DNA of 64,000 nucleotides from Parasponia andersonii (GCA_002914805.1 JXTB01000584.1:21287-85286); one strand, 5' to 3'. Shown: positions 1 through 10,972, counted from the first letter of the stretch. Program-made: numbers and translations. Notes: generated by a model from the letters alone, not told the origin.

Positions 1-976
1 CAGTTACTATATCTTTTTGCAATGTTTTCGATGCGGATGTTATTAGATTAACCCAGTATGCAATGTCAAGTACACGGGTAACTAATAATATCCTGTAATT
101 TATATGGTTCTGGTTGAGTTGCATAATTTGCAGGAAAGAACAACAGATTATCACTAACGCATAAATTTTCTATACTGAACTCTGAAGTGAAGATGAACTT
201 ATTAGATAAATCCATTTTCCAATTCTTTTTCTGACTTCCTTGGATTGCGGAGATAAATCCATTTTCCAATTCTTTTTCTGACTTCCTTGGATTGCAGAGT
301 AGTTTCGATCTTACAAAATCAAACGTCATTTTTTCTCTGGTTCTTCCTTCCAATGTAGATTGTTTGGTATTAGATCAAATGTTGAAGATTACTTGAAAGA
401 ATGAAGAAACAAGCATCTCTTCATAAATAATTGCTGGTCTTTTATGTATAGTTTTTATGTATAGGTAGATATATATACATGCACACCCAAGATTCATACT
501 TCTTTTTGTTGTATTTCTCATGATATAAATTATTGTCCTTGTTTGAGTGATTCGATGTCTTAATATGAAGTCATTAGACAGAAATTTGCTCTTCTTACTC
601 ACTATATGTAACTTTTTGGTTACTTGATTCAAATATATAATTTTCTATATGGGATGAGGATGATGTTTATTGCTTAGGACTTAGGAGGTTGATATTATTC
701 CGTTATTGATAGCTGGGCAGATCTAAATTAAGTCTGTCTTTGTTGTTTTTCTATTCCCCAACATAGGCTGCCATGCATATTTACTATTTTTTCAGCAAAT
801 ACCATAGCAATATTGCACACAAGACATAACCAATATAATCCACCTTATAGATGAAGTTTGTTAGAATGATTTATTTCCACAAATGGACTTTGATATCTTA
901 GTTTAACTTGATTTGTTACTTTAACGTGGTATTTTCTTATTTTGTTTAATGAGGTATTTTCTTATTTTAATACTAG
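1..976 (+). other. Intron (or 5' flank) upstream of the BTB/POZ exon
   Basis: No convincing coding exon is visible here on either strand. The stretch ends in a T-rich tract and TACTAG at 971-976, which fits a 3' splice site just before the BTB-family exon, so most or all of it is probably intron. The upstream exons carrying the BTB domain would lie to the left of the window. It contains a 47-bp tandem duplication, listed separately. Confidence 0.55.
205..298. repeat. 47-bp tandem duplication, two copies
   Basis: Copy 1 is 205-251 and copy 2 is 252-298, differing at about one base. Both begin GATAAATCCATTTTCC and end in TTGGATTGC followed by GGA or AGA. The near identity points to a recent local duplication, probably inside the intron of the BTB gene. 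Confidence 0.9.
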
Positions 977-1912
977 GTGTCAGCAGGTATCATGTTCTCT
1001 AAAGGTGTTTTATCCTGTTTAAAGTATCTTGAAGCTGTTCCTTGGACCGAGGAAGAAGAGGAGAAACTAAGGGATCTCTTTACAAGATTTAAGTTCGATG
1101 ATGTTACAACCAAAGACATATTGGCCAGACTGTATTTGCTTGATTCAGCAGATTCCCAACAAAATTTATCCAGACAATTGGTTTGGTCTATCACCTCCAG
1201 CACGGATGCAAATGCGAGGAATGAGTTAAAGATGTTAGTTAAGGGTCTCCTTTGCAAAAGTTCAGTCTATGAGAAGGACCACCCTGACCTCAATAAGGAG
1301 GATATTTATGCTATCTGTCAGTCATGTCTGGATTCACTTGTCAGCCTGTTTGAGGAGACTTCTGGAACTGTCTCTCCTAAGAGATTAGTGAAGGATGCAG
1401 GGAAGCCTTTGATTGAACGAATATCCAGACAGGTTGATAACATAAACTGGTTGCTAGATATCTTGATTGATCGGCAAATGGCTGAGGAGTTTGTGGATAT
1501 GTGGGCAAATCAGGGAGATCTACTCAGACTGCATGAGAATGCATCTCCAATGGTCAGGTATGAACTTAGTCGAGTTTCGGCAATATTATTCATCGCTATG
1601 GGGACCCGAAAACTGCATTGCAGGACAGAATCAAGATCAGGGCTTCTGCTAGCATGGTTTGGCCCAATGCTATTGGACTTTGGTTGGCTGCAGCGATGTA
1701 GAAAGGGACTCAGCATGAAGGCATTGGAAGAAGCCATGGGTCAGGCACTCCTTACCCTTCCCTTGAAGCAGCAGTATGTGCTGTTTATGGAATGGTTTCG
1801 AGATTTCTCCAAGCACGGCACGGAGTCCCCTAATCTCAGCAAAGCCTTCCAAATTTGGTGGCGCCGATCATTTCTAAGAGGCTCTGAGACTAATGCGATC
1901 GAGTCCAGGTAA
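977..1912 (+). CDS. BTB/POZ domain-containing protein, last coding exon (C-terminal part)
   Basis: This is the C-terminal region of the plant BTB/POZ family typified by Arabidopsis At1g63850, At3g05675 and At5g60050. Members are thought to be substrate adaptors for CUL3 ubiquitin ligases. The reading frame is open for 311 codons to a TAA at 1910-1912. Family landmarks, numbered from 977, are LKYLEAVPWT (residues 15-24), NINWLLDILIDRQ (about 154-166) and FQIWWRRSF near residue 291. The first codon is GTG just after a TACTAG acceptor, and family members read V-S-A-G-I-M-F here, so 977 is an exon start and not a translation start. The BTB domain must be encoded upstream, outside the window. No break is seen. 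CCAG|GTAACT at the stop resembles a 5' splice site, so an intron in the 3' UTR is possible. Family assignment is confident; substrate and role are unknown. Confidence 0.85.
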   Translation: MSAGIMFSKGVLSCLKYLEAVPWTEEEEEKLRDLFTRFKFDDVTTKDILARLYLLDSADSQQNLSRQLVWSITSSTDANARNELKMLVKGLLCKSSVYEKDHPDLNKEDIYAICQSCLDSLVSLFEETSGTVSPKRLVKDAGKPLIERISRQVDNINWLLDILIDRQMAEEFVDMWANQGDLLRLHENASPMVRYELSRVSAILFIAMGTRKLHCRTESRSGLLLAWFGPMLLDFGWLQRCRKGLSMKALEEAMGQALLTLPLKQQYVLFMEWFRDFSKHGTESPNLSKAFQIWWRRSFLRGSETNAIESR

Positions 1913-2290
1913 CTTGGTACCATCTTACTTCCCTTTTTGCATGATGTTGCTTGTGGAGGTGAATGAGTTCTGAAACATCTGTAGAAGTGAATGATGTAGA
2001 TCAGCTATGTAGGCTAGTTGTAACATCTGGGCAGCATCATTTCTGTGATTATTTTCGCCCTCATTGCCCCCTGTCGAGAATCCTATTGAAAATGGGAGAG
2101 GCCACAATATAATGGTTAGTTGGAGAAGGCTTTGCGTTTGAGTTTTCTCTCATTGGTTCCTCCTAAACACCACGAAGCTTTCCTGTGGATATTGGCTCCA
2201 TTCCAAATCCTAAAAATATTGTACCAATGCAACTTGGAAGCTAAGTTCGATATAAGAGAAAATTTTAACCACTTTATCTGAATTTTTTCT
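1913..2290 (+). other. Probable 3' UTR and terminator region of the BTB gene
   Basis: The sequence directly after the stop codon is less AT-rich than the intergenic DNA beyond it and has no open frame worth calling on the + strand. It is assigned as 3' UTR by position only. No single polyadenylation signal stands out. Confidence 0.4.
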
Positions 2291-4019
2291 TTTTAGCAAA
2301 ACTGTCACAAATTCTCTAGTTTTGTTATTTAAAGAAAGGACCATATTTATGGCAAAGGCATATGCACATAATTTGAATTCGTGGTGCTCATAGAACTATT
2401 GAAAATGTGATATAACATCGCTCCAATTACGGAGAAGAAGCTTTTTGCACATGCTCTCACGACTCGCTTTAGATTTGACGTCTGATTTTTAGTAAGAAAA
2501 TTTTCGGTAATTGGAACTTCTAAAGTTTTAGATTTTGCTTCTGGTTCCGTTGTGATTGATATGGTTAAGGGGAAAAAAAATTATATCTCACGAGTTATTT
2601 AATTTTTAAGTAATCGTGTAGGATATTAAACTGCAAAAGGCAAGTTTATTAAAAGAAAAATGTTTTTCCATATTACACTACTCTGGCATTCTAATCTCAA
2701 AATAATCTGACGGCTAATGGAAGGCAAAAGTTTGGGAAATGGATCGTAGTAGAAGTGTTTTGCCACCAAACGACATTTTCTAGAGTCTTTCTTCAAATGA
2801 CTTTTGTAGGAGTAATTTATGACTTTTTGTTGAGAAGAATAAATGCCATTCCAAAAATAATCCTATGCTGTTTGTTAGGTTTTTAGGTGAAAATAACCCT
2901 ATGCCTTTCTCTCCTCTACTTTATTTTCCACATAAAACTTACCTTCTCTCACCCACACACTTTTATCTTGCTTTCTCCTCCAACCAACTCTCGGCTCCCG
3001 TGAATTCTCTTTCTCCTTAGAAGATCCATTTTTTTTTTTTAATTTGTTATTTGTTTTGTTGGTGAAATTGTGAGGTATGTGTTCTTATTTTGGGGTTCCA
3101 GTTGATCTGATAACACTTGCATATGTAAGATAATGTCGACCTTTTGATGATTATGGTTAAAAACACATTTCTTTCCAAATCTGGAAAAATAGCATCGCAA
3201 TTGTCACTTTCTGTGACCGCTTTGTGTGACACTATTGGTGATGATATATCGGGTCATTGAAAAGGGAACGGATCTAATAGGAGTCTTTATTACATGTCAA
3301 GTTGGAGGACAATTTAATCTTTTTCTTTTGCTAGTGATTCTCAGAAAAGTCATTTTGAGAAATGCTCCTTGAAAAGTCATTTAATGGTACAACACTACTA
3401 ACCGGGTCCATATTTGGGCAATTCACACAGAAAATTGCAATGTAATTGAAAAAACCTTCAATTTAGATGCAAAGGTTTTCTTTTATACTATAGTAATATT
3501 AGTAAATCTTATTCACCGAAAGTATAAGAGAAACATCAAGCGAATTTGATTCTTTCTGCTAATACTAATCTACTTTTCATGAGATTATGATATGGCTGGC
3601 GGGTCTAGTAATCTAAATAATTGTTATTCAGACAATAATCATATTCATCGATCTTCATTTTCTAATTAATTGGACAATTGCCCTTTTACTTATAAATTCT
3701 GGTTACTTCCGTCTCCTTAAAAATAGTGGTTTGAAGGTCTTAAATAAGTAATTCAGAGCATTTCGGACCGTTGGATCGTATTAAGAAGAGACAAAAATCA
3801 TCCTAATCATTGATCTTAGCAAATAAGGGCGCATTTAATGCGATTTGACTGCGAGTACTATAGTGGTGTCAGCCCGTAATACGGTGCTAACTAGCCTAGT
3901 TACGAAGGACTAGAGTCGGCTGTCAGAAAATTTGTGTAATCATGATTCGTAATACGAGAGATTTTGTCATCCTCGTACTTTTGTCCAGGTAAAAGGGAGG
4001 TTCCAACCTAAAACGAGAA
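2291..4019. other. Intergenic DNA
   Basis: No gene or element is recognised. At 2885-3030 there is a pyrimidine-rich stretch (repeated CTCTC, CACACAC and TTCTCC) of the kind often seen in plant 5' leaders, followed by a poly-T run, but no coding exon can be tied to it. Short palindromes at 3874-3957 are listed separately. Confidence 0.5.
3874..3957. repeat. Cluster of three short palindromes
   Basis: There are three self-complementary words with a single central base. CCGTAATACGG is at 3874-3884, TAACTAGCCTAGTTA at 3888-3902, and TCGTAATACGA at 3947-3957. The first and third share the core CGTAATACG. They lie just outside the left boundary of the large inverted repeat. Whether they bind a protein or are a remnant of a small transposon end is unknown. 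Confidence 0.6.
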
Positions 4020-4145
4020 CGAACATCTGAATGCTTATATAAAATTTTTGGAGAATCAGGGTATAGCAGGAGTTAGTCATCATAGTTTACTCTTCTCCAA
4101 GGTAGAACCTGTATCACGCGTACATGGAGAAGAAGAAGTGATTAG
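4020..4145 (+). pseudogene. CHR24-like SNF2 exon fragment, copy A
   Basis: The frame reads IKFLENQGIAGVSHHSLLFS and continues to GEEEVIR. It matches the C-terminal segment following the helicase domain of plant CHR24, the ERCC6-like SNF2 ATPase (Arabidopsis HVKFLETLGIAGVSHHSLLF). The exon ends at a good 5' splice site, GATTAG|GTGAGCC, at 4145/4146. This copy is open across the fragment and its 5' part is cut off by the edge of the inverted repeat. Two other copies exist, on the - strand at 7954-8081 and 19658-19755. It is an isolated exon with no partner exons on the same strand, so it is not a working gene. Confidence 0.75.
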
Positions 4146-6008
4146 GTGAGCCATTTTTTACTTCTTACCCTGACATAGTTGGTTTTTAAGAAAAAAATAT
4201 AGATATTCTCTCTCTCTCTCTCTCTCCTATGATGAGTTTGTGTAATATTCCTCTTTCTCTCTCCTCTGCAAGCTTATGTAATATTCGATGAAGTATAAGA
4301 TGACGAGATATTTCATTTAAGTTTACACATAGTTACATGCTTTCCAACTATTGTTATGTCAACTGTAGTGGATTTTTGATATTTTCTTTCATATTTATAT
4401 ATTGGCTTGTTGTAACCTAGAACTTTAGTTATTTCCAGATGCTACAATTTGTATTTTATGTCGAAAATTGTGATAATGGATGGACATTAATTTTAGCTAG
4501 GTTGCTTATCTTTTACGTGCTATTTTGAGCACAAAAAGACAGGAACAACGTTTGTGAGAGCTTAGGCATCAAATTTGTCAGTAGATCGAGGTTAAAACAG
4601 TCTTTATACTTTGTTCAAATAATAGGAAGTCTGTTTTAAGGTTATAAAGAACCGTTTTAAGAATACTTTTTTTTTTTCCCTTTTTCTTATTACAAGGATT
4701 TGATGAGAAAGCCCCAACTAACAAGTTCAACAAACCTTCCTTTTCGACTGACAAACTTTTGCCTTCTTTTTATTTATGGCGAATGGTACTAATTAATATA
4801 ATTCTTTTTCCATTTTATTTTATTTATTTCGATGTAAATAGTGATATTACTATTTTTCAAGTATTTTCATCTTTATCAATCCTCGGGAAAAATGTAGGTT
4901 TATTTCAATTTTACTAATCTTTTTAAAAAGTGCAAAAGTGAGAATGGGCATAAAAAACTGATCATTCTTGTTTAACTTTCAGACGATGCACATTAATCAC
5001 AGAACTGGAGGAGTTAGTTTCATAACTTCTGGATTTCTAATCCCGGTGAGAGATCAGGGGGCCTAGGTGTATGTATATCCAAACTTTCTTGTACACGTTT
5101 TGGTTTATTCCTACTCTTTTAACACCTAACCAAAATCTTTATTTAATTTAACTGCTCACTATTCTTTGTACAACATTTTGTTCCGTTTTTTCAGTTGATG
5201 GCATTATCGAAACCCTATTTTATAAGCGTTACAATATTCGATACAAATTCTCAATCAAAAACCTAGTGGACAATAATTACGACGCGTTCAAAGACGTTTT
5301 GAAAATGTTATAATTGACTCTATAATAGATCACCATATTGGTTTTGAAAACGAATATCCTTTTGTTGGACGATGTAATATTCAGCTGCCGCCTAGGGTAC
5401 TTATTTCTGCCTTAATATTTATTATACATAAAATATATGTATTCAAAAATAAACTAATGTTTGATTTTTTAAAAGTGGGAGATGAGAAAAATATTTCCGG
5501 TTCGAGGATTCACCAGACTTTACACCGAAGAGAAGATGCTGTTTCACCTTTAAAAGTCTTCGATCCTCATCTGTATTGTGTCGGATAATGGAATAACTAA
5601 GATAGATTATACCTGGATGAGTATTATAAAAGTATATTTCACAATTTTATGTATTCTAATATACTCTTTTTCTTTTTAATCAGGCCATCTATGCTCCATT
5701 TGTTTTCTTGCTTAAGCGGCATATTGGACTTCATTCAATGATCTGCGTTAGGAGTGCTACCCAAGTCTATAACTACTGGGTGAACCAGATCTCCTACGGA
5801 GAGGAGTATGGGATAGGACGATTTGGTAGGTTCATAAGGAATAACCTCATCAATCCATCTATTGGTATTAGTGTTTATTTGAAAGATGAGTATGATATGT
5901 AAATGAGAAGCAAACACTATTGTAATGCATGTACTTGAAAAATTGCATGGTGCTACTTAATTCTTAATTGTTTCTTGAGCTTTTGCTAGGAATAGACGTT
6001 AATTCAAC
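4020..6008 (+). repeat. Left arm (A) of a large inverted duplication
   Basis: Read in reverse complement, this stretch matches 6143-8085 almost end to end, with many small indels and substitutions (by eye about 85-90 percent identical). Anchors include the CHR24-like exon at the outer end, a (TC)n tract at 4207-4226 that pairs with (GA)n at 7871-7892, the HIGLHSMIC-encoding segment near 5720, and the AATTGCATGGTGCTACTTAA block near the inner end. It breaks off inside the CHR24-like exon at about 4020. A coding-like frame at 5708-5902 (64 aa) recurs in decayed form in the other arm; I do not recognise it. Confidence 0.85.
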
Positions 6009-6066
6009 TAAGATAGCACAATATTTGGGCTTTCTATTCTTTATAATTTACAACTAATACCATATG

Positions 6067-6137
6067 CTTTACACTCTAATTTGTTTCACTTTTGGGCACC
6101 TATTTACTCCAAAAATGAAACAAAATGGAGTGTAAAG
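6067..6137. repeat. Foldback at the centre of the inverted duplication
   Basis: 6067-6095 pairs with 6109-6137 in a 29-bp stem with three mismatches, closing a 13-nt loop. It sits in the spacer between the two long arms. The segment at about 6010-6066 has no partner in the other arm and looks like an insertion in arm A or a loss from arm B. Together with the arms, this gives one continuous, nearly 4-kb foldback. Confidence 0.8.
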
Positions 6138-6142
6138 TCTTC

Positions 6143-8085
6143 GCTGAATTAACGTCTGTTCCGAGCAAAGCACAAAAGACAATTAATAATTAAGTAGCAC
6201 CATGCAATTTTTCCAAGTACATACATTACAATAGTGTTTGCCTTCTCTTTTACATGTTATACTCATCTTTCAATGATCAACAATTAATGAGACTATTCCT
6301 TAAAACCCTACCAAACACTCCGATCCCATACTCCTCTTCCGTAGGATTTCTGATTTATCCAGTAGCTATAGACTTGGGTACCACTCTTAATGCAGATCAT
6401 TGAATGAAGCCCAATATGCCCCTTATGCAAGAAATCAAACGGAGCATAGATGACTTGATTAAAAACAAAAGAAAAGAGTATTAGAACGTATAAAATTGTG
6501 AAATAGACTCTTATAGCACTCACCCAGCTATAATCTATCTTATTCATTCTATTATCCGACACAATACAATAAAAGATGTGAGACTTTTGAAGGTGAAACA
6601 ACATTTCTTTTTCAGTGGAAGACTAGTGTATTCTCGAATCGAAAATATTTTTCTCATCTCCCTCTTTTAAAAAATAAAACAGTAGTTTATTTTTGAATAC
6701 ATGTATATTATGTATAAGAACTATTAAGGTAGAAATAAGTACCCTAGGCGGCGGCTGAATATTACATCATCCAACATAAGGTTATTCGTCTTCAAAATAA
6801 ATACTGTGATCTATTATATAGTCGGGTATAATATTCCTTCATCTTTGGACGCGTCGTAATTATTGTCCACTAGGTCTTGGATCGATAATTTGTATTGAAC
6901 ATTGTAGTACCAACAACTGAAAAAGCGAAACAAAATACTATACAGTGAACAGTTAAATTAAATAAAGTTTTTGGTTAGGTGTTAAAAGAGTTGGAATAAA
7001 CCAAAAAGTGTACAAGAAAGTTTAGATACACATACGCCTATCCCCCAGATCTTGCATCGGGCTTAGAAACCAGATCTTGCATGGGGCTTAGAAACCTGGG
7101 CGTTATGAAACCAACCCCTCCGGTTGTTCTGTGATCAATGTACGTCAAATAAGAATTGTCAATTTTTTAAGCTTACTTTCACTTTTGCACTTTTTAAAAG
7201 ATTGGTAAAATTAAAAAAAAAATTGAAATAAACCTACATCTCTCCCGAGGACTAATAAAAGTGAAAATACCTAAAAAATAAGAAACATAATAATGTCACT
7301 ATTAACATGGAAATAAACAAAATAAAATGGAAAAAGAATTATGTTAATTAATACCATTTGCCATAAACAAAAAGAAGGCATGAACTTGTTAGTCGAAAGG
7401 AAAGTTTGTTGAACTTGTTAGTCGAGGCCTTCTCATTAAATCCTTGTAATAAGAAAAAGAGAAAAAAAAAAAATTCTTAAAACAGTTCCTTATAACCTTT
7501 AAACAAACTTCTTATTATTTGAACCAAGTATATAGACTGTTTTAACCTCGGTCTACAAACAAATTTGATGTCAAAGCTCCCACAGACGTGATCCCCGTCT
7601 TTCTGTGCTCAAAATAACAAGTAAAAGATAAGCAACCAAGCTAAAATTAATGTCCATCCATTGTCACAATTTTCGACATAAAATACAACTTCTAGCATCT
7701 GGCAATAACTACAACTCTAGTGACAACAAGCCAATATATAAATATGAAAGCAAAATAAAAAATCCAGTAAAGTTGACATAACAATAGTTGGGAAGCATAT
7801 CCCATCATCTTATACTAAACTCATCAGAGAGAGATTCATTGTTCATTGAATATTACATAAACTCATCACAGAGAGAGAGAGAGAGAGAGAGAATATCCAT
7901 ATTTTTCTCTCAAAAACCAACTATGTGAGGGTAAGAAGTAAAATACGGCTCACCTAATCACTTCCTCTTCTCCATGACGCGTTGTACAAGTTCTGCCTTG
8001 GAGAAGAGTATACTGTGATGACTAACTCCTGCTATACCCTGCCTCTCCAAAATTTTTATATGAGCATTTGGACGTTCGTCCCTGA
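6143..8085 (-). repeat. Right arm (B) of the large inverted duplication
   Basis: This is the reverse-complement partner of 4020-6008. It carries its own later changes, including a 25-bp tandem duplication at 7046-7070 and 7071-7095 and a repeated TGAACTTGTTAGTCGA near 7380-7425. Beyond its outer end, the sequence to 8463 continues in a form that matches the third copy at 19420-20150. Arm B therefore sits in the longer ancestral context, and arm A is the inverted duplicate. Confidence 0.85.
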
Positions 8086-8463
8086 AGCAAACAGGAGAAG
8101 CATGCAGAAGAGGACATCTCCTTTTCATGGTAACACATCTCTTAGCCAATGGACATGAAACTTGTAAGATGATGCATATTATTGAAATTAAAAAAAAAAA
8201 AAGGATATGCCTTAGAACCATAACCTATAGACAGTATAAGCTTCAAATAAAAATGACATATTGAATAAGCAATTATGCTTTCAACTGCATACAGCCACGA
8301 TAAATTCAAGTTAAACTTTTTACTGCTAAAGTAAAATATTTTCTCTGCAATGAAATAATAATCACCTAGACTGTTGAATCCATCAGCACATTCATGTGAA
8401 TTTTAAATTATGGTGTGAAGAGTAAATGCAGAACCTTATATTGCTATTAACCTATATACAATA
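7761..8463 (-). repeat. Duplicated CHR24 intron-exon-intron segment, copy B
   Basis: This segment is collinear with 19420-20150 (copy C) in the same orientation, including the ATAACAATAGTTGGGAAGCAT block, a (GA)n tract, the exon, and the 3' block ending near CCTATATACAATA. The match resumes after the Ty3 element at 18332 (GAGAATTTTATATTAAAACC against GAGAATTTTATATCAAAACC near 20155), which gives the empty-site sequence for that insertion. Confidence 0.8.
7954..8081 (-). pseudogene. CHR24-like SNF2 exon, copy B
   Basis: The exon runs from a TTTGCTTCAG acceptor (next to 8081) to a GTGAGCC donor (next to 7954). It reads DERPNAHIKILERQGIAGVS followed by HHSILFSK, which is the CHR24 C-terminal exon. 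Compared with copy A, the frame after LFSK has shifted, so the reading ends early in a stop (MEKRK*). In the normal gene this exon follows the helicase-C exons. Here the Ty3 element at 8464-18331 lies between it and them. It is a pseudogene fragment of a chromatin-remodelling ATPase involved in DNA repair or recombination in the nucleus. Confidence 0.75.
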
Positions 8464-10972
8464 TGTAAAATCCTAAATTTTGTAAAGGTAATTAAGTAAA
8501 TTTACTTCAAGGACAATCTGGTAATTTTATATTTTTAGATTAATTAAATAAAAATCGGAAATAAATTTGGTGTTGAATCTAGACAAGATAAAGTCTAGGT
8601 GTATTTGGGGCAAAAGTGAAAAAGAAATTTTAAACTGGGGACAAAAGTGTAATTAAGGAGGGACTAAAGTGAAAGAATCTTTTTAAAATTGTGGCCAAAG
8701 TGGAATTTCAGGAACTTTTTTTCGGTCGAATCAGATTGCGCCACGTGTCCCACTGCTACAGTTTTTGAAAATTGCATAAAAACCCCCAATTTCTTCTTTC
8801 TTCTCCACGGACGTCCCCTGAAGCCACCTACGGTCACTGTTCATTCGCCGAGTTACCGGCCGCCGCCGTGCCAGACGCGCCTGCCCACCGTGACCGGAAG
8901 ACGCCGACGAAGCAGCGCCGGGTACTGCCACTGTGAACCGCCGCCTCTCGCTAGAGAAATTGCAGCCCGAAGCCACCGCCTGCCGATCGGTTTTTTGCCC
9001 GCCGTTCCGTCGTCTGACGTCCGATCACTGCACCACCACCACCCTTGGATTCGTCTCGACTCCAGCTTTCATTTCCGACCACTCTTGGCCTTTAACTCGG
9101 CTGTGGTGAGAAGTTGACTAATGTAGCAATATTTTAATATTTAATTTTTGTAGTATTTTCGTAATTATTTCGGAATTGAGTTATTTTTCCCGAGAAAATT
9201 TTACCACGTGATAGAGGAGTTTGAAACATGAAATTCCATGATTTTTAAGTGTTAAAACGATAACTAGAAGATCGTTAATTATCGGGATGAAAATGGGGTA
9301 TTTTTCTAATTATTTTCAAAATGTAGTATTTTTATAATTTTTGGATTTTGAGCCCATTTAATGTTCGGGACCTCGAAACTGAGTTATAACTTCGAATTTG
9401 GACTCAGTGAGGTCGTGACATGAAGTTTGATATAAAATATCACTATTTTTAGAAGTAGCAAGAAAATCGAGAAAATAGCTCGTGATTTACACTGTTTTGC
9501 GTGCCACAGGCCGGTTCCGTACCGGGACCCGTTTTCGACGAACTTTATATCTAAACTAATATTTTTGGGTGTTATGAATTCAGTGGTGACCTCTGTTTCT
9601 CAATCCGAGACTCTGTTTGAAAAGTCAACTTTTCAAGTGAACGTGACGAGATTCAAGAACAACTATCCGAACAACCCGGTGATCAATTGAGGATATTTCT
9701 AGCGTCGTTAGCTCAACATAATTACTATTTTGAGGTAGGGGATTCAATTTCCTTGTTTTCTATTATTTTTTTTTAAAATTGGAATTTATTCTAAAAAATG
9801 AAATTTCGTGATTTTATTAAATTGAATTATTTGAATAGTTATTTTAATGAACTATGAATTTGTAAAATATTGTAGACTGCTCTAGATATTTTTAAATATG
9901 ATTTTATACAAGTTTTTATACTTGGATTTTGGTAAAACCATAGAAACTGTACTTTTGGATTTTAAAGTACAAAATAGATTTTAATTAAAATTAGAACATG
10001 TCTAGAATGTTAAACCACTGCATGGTTATTTGAGACTCTATATATTGTACATTTCATATGATCATGCATGAGAGTCGTCTTAGGCATCACGGTATTGTAA
10101 TAGGCAAACTAGTACACCTGCCTTCGGTGAGAGCCCGTAAACCCGCGGGGTTTGTTTTCTAACTATCTCCATTCGGTATGCGTAGACATTCGGTGCCCCT
10201 CCGGTTCGGTAGGATTTGACACATGGGTGTTCCTCCGGTTTTCAGAGATAAATGTCAAGAAGAGAGCACGCAATACATGTAGTATAAGTTGCTCTAGTTG
10301 TGATGAGAGGATGAGAACTCATGTGATGTGTTGATTTATGTGATGTGCATTATGCTTATTTTAATTAAGACTTTTATATGTTTTGACCTGGATATCTGGT
10401 TTTGGTTTTAGCATGATTTTATGTAAATAGTTTAAATCCTTAATATTTATAGAAATGCTTTCCGGTACTACTAACCATGTAGATGTTTTGAAATTTATAA
10501 AAGATTTTCCTAAAAGGGAAATTAGATAACCTATTGGGCAACTTATGCTCATCCTCCCTACTTTCTCCACATGTGGTGTCTAGTGTGACATTGACGGTCA
10601 ATAAATGGAATAAGAAGTTATCTTTTATTCGTAGTTTGAGACTTGGTAATGCTAGGAGTATAAATGCAAGCTCGTGTTTAAGTCTTGTCAAATAAATGGA
10701 TATTGCTAGCATTCTTGTTAAGTGTGTTACTTAAAAAATGTCTGTAACTATATATGTCATACTAGCTTGATATTGAGGTGTGAATGATGATGCTTTGTTT
10801 ATATTTTAAATTTGGTTTTTCTTATAATTTTTCAGTCTGTATTTATTGGTGACTATGAACTGTGGGATAGGTCCACTGGTTGGAATTCACAATACATTTA
10901 AAAAAAAAAAATGAATTTCCAATTTTAGTGAAATTCCCTTTTTACCACTACCTCGAGGTTTGGGTCGTGACA
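8464..10972 (+). repeat. 5' LTR of element 1
   Basis: This is a 2.5-kb LTR with TG...CA ends. A G-box (CCACGTG) lies near 8742 and a TATA-like GCATAAAAACCC near 8773, so transcription probably starts in the following C-rich stretch. A GC-rich island at about 8810-9110 stands out against very AT-rich surroundings. A block at about 10085-10330 (CGTAAACCCGCGGGG ... CGGTTCGGTAGGATTTGACA) has a counterpart in the LTRs of element 2. Confidence 0.9.

Noticed and set aside
977-979. GTG as a translation start for the BTB-family frame
   Set aside because: A splice acceptor precedes it, family members read continuously through this point, and plants rarely start at GTG; it is an exon boundary.
8689-9117. 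142-codon open frame on + (and its shadow on -) in the 5' LTR of element 1
   Set aside because: It lies in the GC-rich island of the LTR, has Pro/Arg/His/Ser-biased composition, and the matching 3' LTR region keeps only part of it, so it is open by base composition.
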